From: CAMCTV01 sp964420985
GTDB lineage: Bacteria > Bacteroidota > Bacteroidia > Flavobacteriales_D > Sanyastnellaceae
DNA: 57,495 bases
Reading direction: 5' to 3'
Assembly (NCBI GenBank): GCA_964420985.1
Contig: CAYQUT010000017.1
Coordinates: 1 to 57,495 of the forward strand
Part shown: positions 51,456 through 57,495 of the stretch, piece after piece
How the letters are laid out: each line of letters opens with the position of its first letter
Position numbering within the stretch: the stretch's first letter is position 1
Position numbers and translations under genes: made by a program
Notes under the pieces: generated by a model
Told to the model about the DNA's origin: nothing
Seen by the model: the letters and a program-made list of their open reading frames with translations, nothing else
Databases searched by the model: none

Positions 51456-54400
51456 ATGAGAAAAAAAATAGTCGCATTTTTAATCAGTATGATGAGTGTT
51501 TTACTGATTGTCGCCCAACCCCACATCACATCCTTTTCCCCTATTTCAGCGGCCCCTGGCGATCAGGTAACCATTAATGGCAGTGGTTTTTATACCATAG
51601 CTCAGAGTAACGCTGTTTTTTTCAGTGGCGTTAGAGCTGCTGTTATTTCTGCCACCGCAACACAGTTAATTGTTAATGTTCCATTTGGCGCACGGTACGG
51701 AGCAATCACCATTGTTGATTTGCAAAATCAAAAACAAGGAACATCCAATCTGAATTTTATACCCTCTTTCAACCCCAACAAAGGTTCTACTTGGACTGTG
51801 AACGACTTTGAATCAGTTGTCAGCCCCGCTGGTAATGTCGGTATGTTTCTGGAGTTTGCTGATTTTAATGGTGATGGAAAACCCGATATGTTGGAGTCAA
51901 AAACTACTGGAACGGCTGGTTTTAGGGTTCGTAGAAATGTTTCCACCTTAGGAACGTTGACCACATCCTCTTTTGCTTCAGCCGAATCCTCCGTCAATAC
52001 AGGGCAAACTTATTTGGAGGCTCTAACCGTTGCAGATTATAACAACGATGGAAAGTGGGATATTATTACTGCCGGTTCTGCAGGTGGGACAAGCTCAACA
52101 CTTACCGGTACTTTGTCCGTTTATATTAACACCACAACAACAGGAACCATTTCCTTTGCTCCTCCCGTGACCCAAACTTACAACATGAGAAATGGAACGA
52201 CGTGCTCTGGACGTGTGGGAGGTATTAAATGCGAGGATTTGGATTCCGATGGATGGGCAGACATTGTGATTTCAAATAATCAATATGATTTTAATGGTAA
52301 CGCAGCCTCTAGTTGTAATTCCACAATCATTGGGGCTCATTTTAAGAATCTCTCCAACTCTGGATCTGCTATCATAGGTTCCCCAAGTTTAATTAGCGTT
52401 TCCTCTTATGCCGCAAGAGACAATAGAATTGTTCAATTGGAAGTAGCTGATTTGAATCAAGATGGGAAAAAGGATTTGTTGTTTGGAATAAGAGCCAAGA
52501 CTTTTTTGTTTAAAAACATTGCCTCTTCGGGTATGTTGGATGCCAATAGTTTTATCGTTACAACAGTATCCCTGCTAGACGGTGACAGAGGAATGGGCGT
52601 AGGAGATTTGAATGGTGATGGTTTATTGGATTTGGCATTGGCCAGTAGAACTGGAGATGTTGTAAGATTGTATAGAAACACCAGTGCCAATGGAACCTTT
52701 GCTTTTGCAATACCGTTATCGGTTGCTATCGGTACGGATCATGCCACTGTTAACAATCAGACCATTGCAATAGGCGATATCACTGGGGATGGAAAACCGG
52801 AGATTTTCTCGGGCGCTGACTCTCCAAGAATTTTGTTGAATAAAATTACATCTTCTTCAACAGCTTGGTCATCATCTTCTTTTACATCATTGACCAATAT
52901 TGGTTTTCCCGTGAATACCAACTCTGAAGCCAATGCATGTAAGATTGTGGATTTAGATGTGGATGGAAAGTCAGATATTGTTGCATTAACGGGAGCCACG
53001 GGTAATGCAGTGAGCATGAGAAGGAGCCGACCAATTCCTGAGATTTTTGTTGGTACATTGGCTTTGAATTATTGTCCTGGAGTACAAATTTCTGTTCCGT
53101 ACACTGCCACCTATTCTTTGAGTGGGGGAAATACTTTTACCGTGCAATTGAGCAATGCTACGGGCTCTTTTGCGTCACCTGTAGTTATAGGCACACTGAG
53201 TGGAACCACTACTAGTGGAGTAATCACTTGTACCATTCCAATCAATACGCCATCAGGAACTGGATATAAAATCAGAATTAATGCGAGTAGCCCGGCTGTA
53301 ACGGGAATACCAAATAGTGGAAATATTGTCATCAATAGCAACGTCATTCCCTCAGTTCTATTAGAGGCGTCACAAACCTTGGTCTGTCTGAATAGTGCAG
53401 TTACTTTCTCGACCGTTTATACAAATACAGGCGCCAACCCAACCTTTCAGTGGTATAAAAACGGAATTGCGCAAAGTGCAATCGGGTCAAGTTATACGGA
53501 CAATCTTCCATCCAATGGAGATACCTATTATGTGGCAATGAACGCTTCTTCAGGTTGCTCCACGAACAACGTGAATAGCAATGCGATTACCTTGAATGGT
53601 GTGAATCAAGTTACCCCTTCTGTTACCATAACGGATACACAATCGACCATCTGTGATTTTACTACCTCCGTTGGTTATGTTGCTACTCCTGCAAATGGCG
53701 GACCTACGCCAACCTATCAATGGAAAAAGAACGGGGTAAATGTTGGAACCAATTCGAGTGTTTATAACGATACCAATCCCATTCAGGGCGATCAAGTGAT
53801 GGTGGAAATGACTTCCAACGCTTCGTGTTTGACGTCATCTCTTGCCAGTAGTAATGTCATCACACTATCGTATTCTGGTTCAACTGTAGTCCCCACTGTA
53901 TCTATTTCAACTTCACAAACGAATATTTGCGCTGGAGTAAATCAAGTTGTGTTTAATGCCAACTATTTCAATGGAGGGTATTCTCCAACGTTTCAGTGGA
54001 AGAGAAACGGAGTAAATGTGGGCTCCAATTCGGCCCAATTGACATTGAATGCTCCTGTAAATGGAGATCAAATTTCGTTGGTTATGGTTTCCAATGCAGA
54101 TTGTGCAACACCGGCTTCGGTGACAAGTAATACCATAACGTTAACTACACAAGGCGTAAGTACACCTTCCATAACTGTTTCTACACCGGCAACCAATCTA
54201 TGCGGTTCTTCTTCTGTTATCTACACCGCAACAGTTACCAATGGAGGGAGCAATCCATTTGTATCGTGGTATAAGAATGGAACGTTGGTATTGCAAGGAG
54301 TGAATAGTTTGGTTTCTAATAATCCGGTTTCGGGGGATGAGGTTTATGCGACTTTGGTTTCCAATGCTAGTTGTTTGACCAGCACAAACGCTAACTCCAA

Positions 54401-57400
54401 TACTGTAGTGATAAACGTGCAACCCGTTGTTGTTCCTACAGTTCAGTTGGTATTGTCTCAAGGAACCAATCCAAAATGCGCAGGGGACAGCCAGCAGTTG
54501 CATGCGGTGGTCAGCAATGGTGGCATTGGCCCAACTTATGCGTGGTATAGAAACGGTAATTTGGTTGCCAATCAGTCTACAGCATTTTTAAGTTCCAATA
54601 CCTGGGCGGTGGACGATGCTATTTATTGTCAAGTTGTTCCCAACAATTCTTGTCAGTCAACCAATTTGTTGTTGACGACGGAATTTATCGTAGATGAGAG
54701 TACTCCTACTGCATTTTATTTAGATGCGGATGGTGATGGTTTTGGCGATTTGACCCAAGAGATTTTTGATTGTGGAGCCCCACAGGGATATGTCGACAAT
54801 TTCTTGGATTGTGATGATGCAGAGCCCAGTAGTTTTCCCGGAAATATTGAAGTGTGTGAAAATGGGATTGATGATGACTGTTTGAATGGTGATGATATCT
54901 GCCCTATTGCTGGTTGCATCGATCCCAATGCTTGTAATTATGATTTTACCGCGGGGGTTGATGATGGTACTTGTGTTTATCCTCAGCCAGAAGTGTGCAA
55001 TGGATTGGATGACAATTGCGATGGAGAAATTGATGAGTTTGTGACCAATACTTTTTACATCGACAACGATGGAGATGGCTTTGGAAATATTGATGTCTTT
55101 GTTCTGGATTGTCAATTACCGGCAGGTTATGCGGACAATGGTGATGATTGTGATGATGGGTCGATTACTTATAATGATAATGACGGCGACGGTTATGGAG
55201 TGGGTGCGCCAGATGCATGTGGCAGTGCTGTTGAGGCAAACGACTGTGATGACAATGATTCATCAGTTAATCCCAATGGAATGGAAATTTGTGAAAACAC
55301 CATTGATGAGGATTGTGATGGGATTGATGCCATTTGCGATATTTTGGGGTGTATGGATCCTACGGCATGTAATTATGATCCATCGGCCAACAGTGATGAC
55401 GGAAGTTGTCTTCTTCCACAACCTGAAATTTGCAATGATTTGGATGACGATTGCAATGGCTTCCTAGATGATGGCTTGGAATTGCTTTCTTATTACGCAG
55501 ATTTTGATTTGGATGGAATGGGAAGCGGTCCTGTTCTGGGTGAAACGTGTAATTTTATTTTGGATGCAGGATTTTCCCTTTTTGGAGATGATTGTGACGA
55601 CAATGAACCTTCTATTTCTCCAATAGCCAACGAAGTTTGTAACAGTGTTGATGACAACTGTGATGGACAGGTTAATGAGGGGCTTTGGATTGCGGCCTAT
55701 CTGGATGGAGATGGAGACGGTTATGGCAATGATGGCATTTCAGTAGATGGTGTGTGTGAACTGACTACAGGATTGATAGGAGTTGGCGGAGATTGTGATG
55801 ATCAGTCGTCACTGATTAATCCTGATGCAACGGAGATTTGCAATGAGTTGGACGACAACTGTGATGGTTTTATTGACGAAGGATTGGCCCAAGAGCTCTT
55901 TGCGGATTTGGACGGAGACGGTTTTGGAGATGGCAGCAATGCGATTTTCACATGTTTGCAGACATCCGGTTTTGTGGTTAACGCCGATGATTGTGATGAC
56001 AATAAAGTGACCTATGAAGATTTGGATGGTGATGGATATGGGGCAGGACAGCCCACTGCATGTGGAGCTGCATTGAATGCGGGAGATTGTGACGACAGTG
56101 ATTCCAATGTTTTGCCCGGAGGTATAGACCTTTGTAGTAATGGAATTGATGAAGATTGTTCCGGAGCTGACTCCTTGTGTGCTGTTTTGGGTTGTATTGA
56201 TGTTGCTGCTTGTAATTACAACCCACAGGCCAGTGAGGACGATGGAAGTTGTATTTATGCACAACTGGAGATATGCAACGGTGTTGATGACAATTGCAAC
56301 GGACAAATAGACGAGGGCATTGCAGGACAGTTGGTGAGTGCCGTTACCGTTACCACTGCATTGTTCCCCACTTGCGCAACAGGAAATTTTGCATCGGCCA
56401 ATTTGAATAATGGCTCTGACACTCCTTGGATATCCGGTTCAGGAAAAGATTTGTGGTATAAGTTGACGGCCCAATACAATGCCTTGCGTGTGGGATTGTC
56501 TGCTGCATCTGGGGACAATGAGATTCGATTGTACCGTGATTTCAATGGATGCGTAACCCTTATCGCCACTGAGCATGAGACAACAACAGGAAATCAGACC
56601 TTGATATCAGATCAATTAGAGGCTGGAGGTACGTATTACATTTTGGTGCATCACATTGGAGGAAACATCAATGCTAGCGCAAAGGTTTGTTTCAATCATT
56701 TTACAGCTTCGACATGTGATCATTTCTATAGCAATGGAACGGGAGTCTACACCAGTGTATGTGGCAGTTTCAAAGTGTCTTATCGTTCCAACGCCGCTCA
56801 GTATTCGGTCAATGTTTTGTCTTGTACAATGAATGGTCTTGACCAAGGAATAACGCCTTGGACGTATACAACACCGACAGCCAACTCGATTGTCAGTAGA
56901 CTTGGGGACATTTTACCGAGCAATACGGATGCAGCGGCAAAGGTTTATACCGTTAAAGTTCCTGTGGTATACAATATTCCAGATGCTGCAGGTAACTTGA
57001 GCAGTATTGTAGCCAACGACAACCAGACATGTACCATTACGTTGAATAAGGAGAACACCATCGCCTTGCGTCTCTCTGACCGTTGTCCTGCAATAAAGTC
57101 AATTACATCAACCATCGCTCCAGACAGAACTGTTTGCGGTGCCATACGCTATGAGTGGGAGTTTACGGAAGTATTACCATCTACTGGTGCGCCTCAGGTG
57201 GTTCAAGGAGGAGCTTATGCCAGTGCATTTTTCTTGAGCAACATTCCCGGTGTGGCAGTGGGCAAGACGTATAGCGTTAGGGTTAGACCGGTTCACAGCA
57301 GTAATGCAGTTGGAAACTGGGGAACGGCTTATTGTTTGAGAGTGGGTGCGGCGGGAATGGTTCAACAGAGCGAGAACGAAAACGTTTTCGCCACTACTGA

Positions 57401-57495
57401 TTCACCGATCCACCGATTCACCGATTCACCTTTGAGTTTGTACCCTAATCCAACAGCAACAGGTAGTTTTGTTCTACAATACAACGGTCCTCGTA
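51456..57495 (+). CDS. Giant modular T9SS surface protein, 3' end outside window
   Basis: Frame read without a stop from 51456 to the right edge: at least 2013 residues. Order of parts: signal peptide 1-20 (KIVAFLISMMSVLLIVA); IPT/TIG domain ~22-105; seven FG-GAP/VCBS-type repeats ~130-510 with Ca-binding loops (FADFNGDGKPD, VADYNNDGKWD, VADLNQDGKKD, VGDLNGDGLLD, IGDITGDGKPE); a linker domain ~523-629; five Ig-like repeats of ~90 residues ~635-1085 (PTFQWYKNG, PTYQWKKNG, PTFQWKRNG, PFVSWYKNG, PTYAWYRNG); MopE-type acidic Cys repeats ~1087-1615 with three CNY[ND]P-type motifs; the paralogous module ~1620-1975; and the start of a T9SS sorting domain (LSLYPNPTATGSF). Probably a surface adhesin or filamentous protein; ligand unknown. 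Confidence 0.9.
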   Translation, partial: MRKKIVAFLISMMSVLLIVAQPHITSFSPISAAPGDQVTINGSGFYTIAQSNAVFFSGVRAAVISATATQLIVNVPFGARYGAITIVDLQNQKQGTSNLNFIPSFNPNKGSTWTVNDFESVVSPAGNVGMFLEFADFNGDGKPDMLESKTTGTAGFRVRRNVSTLGTLTTSSFASAESSVNTGQTYLEALTVADYNNDGKWDIITAGSAGGTSSTLTGTLSVYINTTTTGTISFAPPVTQTYNMRNGTTCSGRVGGIKCEDLDSDGWADIVISNNQYDFNGNAASSCNSTIIGAHFKNLSNSGSAIIGSPSLISVSSYAARDNRIVQLEVADLNQDGKKDLLFGIRAKTFLFKNIASSGMLDANSFIVTTVSLLDGDRGMGVGDLNGDGLLDLALASRTGDVVRLYRNTSANGTFAFAIPLSVAIGTDHATVNNQTIAIGDITGDGKPEIFSGADSPRILLNKITSSSTAWSSSSFTSLTNIGFPVNTNSEANACKIVDLDVDGKSDIVALTGATGNAVSMRRSRPIPEIFVGTLALNYCPGVQISVPYTATYSLSGGNTFTVQLSNATGSFASPVVIGTLSGTTTSGVITCTIPINTPSGTGYKIRINASSPAVTGIPNSGNIVINSNVIPSVLLEASQTLVCLNSAVTFSTVYTNTGANPTFQWYKNGIAQSAIGSSYTDNLPSNGDTYYVAMNASSGCSTNNVNSNAITLNGVNQVTPSVTITDTQSTICDFTTSVGYVATPANGGPTPTYQWKKNGVNVGTNSSVYNDTNPIQGDQVMVEMTSNASCLTSSLASSNVITLSYSGSTVVPTVSISTSQTNICAGVNQVVFNANYFNGGYSPTFQWKRNGVNVGSNSAQLTLNAPVNGDQISLVMVSNADCATPASVTSNTITLTTQGVSTPSITVSTPATNLCGSSSVIYTATVTNGGSNPFVSWYKNGTLVLQGVNSLVSNNPVSGDEVYATLVSNASCLTSTNANSNTVVINVQPVVVPTVQLVLSQGTNPKCAGDSQQLHAVVSNGGIGPTYAWYRNGNLVANQSTAFLSSNTWAVDDAIYCQVVPNNSCQSTNLLLTTEFIVDESTPTAFYLDADGDGFGDLTQEIFDCGAPQGYVDNFLDCDDAEPSSFPGNIEVCENGIDDDCLNGDDICPIAGCIDPNACNYDFTAGVDDGTCVYPQPEVCNGLDDNCDGEIDEFVTNTFYIDNDGDGFGNIDVFVLDCQLPAGYADNGDDCDDGSITYNDNDGDGYGVGAPDACGSAVEANDCDDNDSSVNPNGMEICENTIDEDCDGIDAICDILGCMDPTACNYDPSANSDDGSCLLPQPEICNDLDDDCNGFLDDGLELLSYYADFDLDGMGSGPVLGETCNFILDAGFSLFGDDCDDNEPSISPIANEVCNSVDDNCDGQVNEGLWIAAYLDGDGDGYGNDGISVDGVCELTTGLIGVGGDCDDQSSLINPDATEICNELDDNCDGFIDEGLAQELFADLDGDGFGDGSNAIFTCLQTSGFVVNADDCDDNKVTYEDLDGDGYGAGQPTACGAALNAGDCDDSDSNVLPGGIDLCSNGIDEDCSGADSLCAVLGCIDVAACNYNPQASEDDGSCIYAQLEICNGVDDNCNGQIDEGIAGQLVSAVTVTTALFPTCATGNFASANLNNGSDTPWISGSGKDLWYKLTAQYNALRVGLSAASGDNEIRLYRDFNGCVTLIATEHETTTGNQTLISDQLEAGGTYYILVHHIGGNINASAKVCFNHFTASTCDHFYSNGTGVYTSVCGSFKVSYRSNAAQYSVNVLSCTMNGLDQGITPWTYTTPTANSIVSRLGDILPSNTDAAAKVYTVKVPVVYNIPDAAGNLSSIVANDNQTCTITLNKENTIALRLSDRCPAIKSITSTIAPDRTVCGAIRYEWEFTEVLPSTGAPQVVQGGAYASAFFLSNIPGVAVGKTYSVRVRPVHSSNAVGNWGTAYCLRVGAAGMVQQSENENVFATTDSPIHRFTDSPLSLYPNPTATGSFVLQYNGPR
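56312..57360 (+). other. Paralogous ~350-aa module, copy 2
   Basis: Segment of the giant protein between MopE-type repeats and sorting domain, co-linear with 499-1560: GKDLWYKLTAQYNALRVGLS, TTGNQTLISDQLEAGGTYY, CDHFYSNGTGVYTSVCGSFK, SIVSRLGDILPSN, VYTVKVPVVYNIPDAAGNL, LSDRCPAIKSI, NIPGVAVGKTYSVRVRPVHS. Same order and orientation as copy 1, about 56 kb apart. Confidence 0.75.
57401..57430 (+). repeat. Octanucleotide tandem repeat in coding sequence
   Basis: Units TTCACCGA (57401-57408), TCCACCGA (57409-57416, one mismatch), TTCACCGA (57417-57424) and a partial TTCACC (57425-57430). It encodes the linker SPIHRFTDSP just before the T9SS sorting domain. Since eight is not a multiple of three, any change in copy number would shift the frame. 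A 14-bp palindrome, CGAAAACGTTTTCG, lies 10 nt upstream (57377-57390). Confidence 0.75.

Noticed and set aside
55069..55467. 132-codon plus-strand frame inside the giant gene, rich in Met and Val
   Set aside because: Out-of-frame reading of the GAT-rich Asp repeats; the in-frame product shows clear MopE-type motifs.
54198..56569. Several 80-165-codon minus-strand frames opposite the giant protein's Ig and MopE regions
   Set aside because: They are Ile/Thr/Asn-rich reverse readings of repeated coding sequence. The plus-strand frame is continuous and rich in known domains.
51456..57495. Possibility that the MopE/Cys repeats or FG-GAP array represent DNA-level repeats such as a CRISPR
   Set aside because: The periodicity is at protein level with varied codons; there are no identical repeats with unique spacers.

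Overview
The window looks like a chromosomal stretch of a Bacteroidota, most likely Flavobacteriales. The signs are proteins with type IX secretion (T9SS) C-terminal sorting domains, a PorP/SprF family protein paired with a 'gliding motility-associated' C-terminal domain protein, the gliding lipoprotein GldH beside a PSP1/RicT-like protein and holB, and promoter boxes of the Bacteroidota type (TAnnTTTG). Shine-Dalgarno sequences are absent in front of most genes. Base composition is moderately AT-rich. I cannot name the genus from sequence alone. No rRNA gene, insertion sequence, prophage, integrase or CRISPR array was found. Coding is dense: no gene-free stretch exceeds 300 bases, and the longest (51311-51455 and 48595-48719) carry a terminator or promoters.

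Layout. (1) 1-1838: 3' end of a MopE-repeat surface protein with a T9SS tail. (2) 1903-6277: a small envelope-sugar group: gmhA, a GT2 glycosyltransferase, an asparagine-synthetase-like protein and a GT4 glycosyltransferase. (3) 6283-26910: mostly housekeeping and envelope genes: gcvP, msrC (free-methionine-R-sulfoxide reductase), a Big_5 lipoprotein, a TPR protein, rlmN, gldH, a PSP1/RicT-like gene, holB, recO, an OmpA-family lipoprotein, lysS, rsmI, a YjbR-like protein, a PorP/SprF protein with a type-B T9SS cargo protein, a biotin carrier protein and hemW. (4) 26937-37032: a ten-gene, tightly coupled surface-polysaccharide locus: ABC exporter (Wzm/Wzt), two WbqC-family proteins around a sugar aminotransferase, a methyltransferase, a PglD/NeuD-like acyltransferase, a cytoplasmic beta-propeller glycosidase-like protein and three glycosyltransferases. 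(5) 37021-39376: two overlapping outer-membrane protein genes, one with a helix-hairpin-helix domain. (6) 39468-48594: tRNA-Leu(TAG), tig, kynU, a delta-60-repeat T9SS protein, an FtsX/MacB-type permease and a very large outer-membrane protein. (7) 48720-51310: the translation operon rplM-rpsI-rpsB-tsf with structured RNA candidates, ended by a clear terminator. (8) 51456 to the right edge: a giant modular T9SS protein of at least 2013 residues, still open at the edge. Its last ~360 residues before the sorting domain are paralogous to those of the gene at the left edge.

How the parts fit. Regions 2 and 4 make, modify and export a surface glycan. Regions 1, 3, 6 and 8 supply T9SS cargo and outer-membrane components, so much of the window is about the cell surface. 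The points most worth following up are the coupled polysaccharide locus with its cytoplasmic propeller and WbqC pair, the paralogous giant surface proteins with an octanucleotide repeat just before the sorting signal, the nested hairpin in front of rpsB, the tRNA terminator abutting tig, and a recurring arrangement in which the promoter -7 box lies 3-7 nt before the start codon, suggesting leaderless mRNAs.
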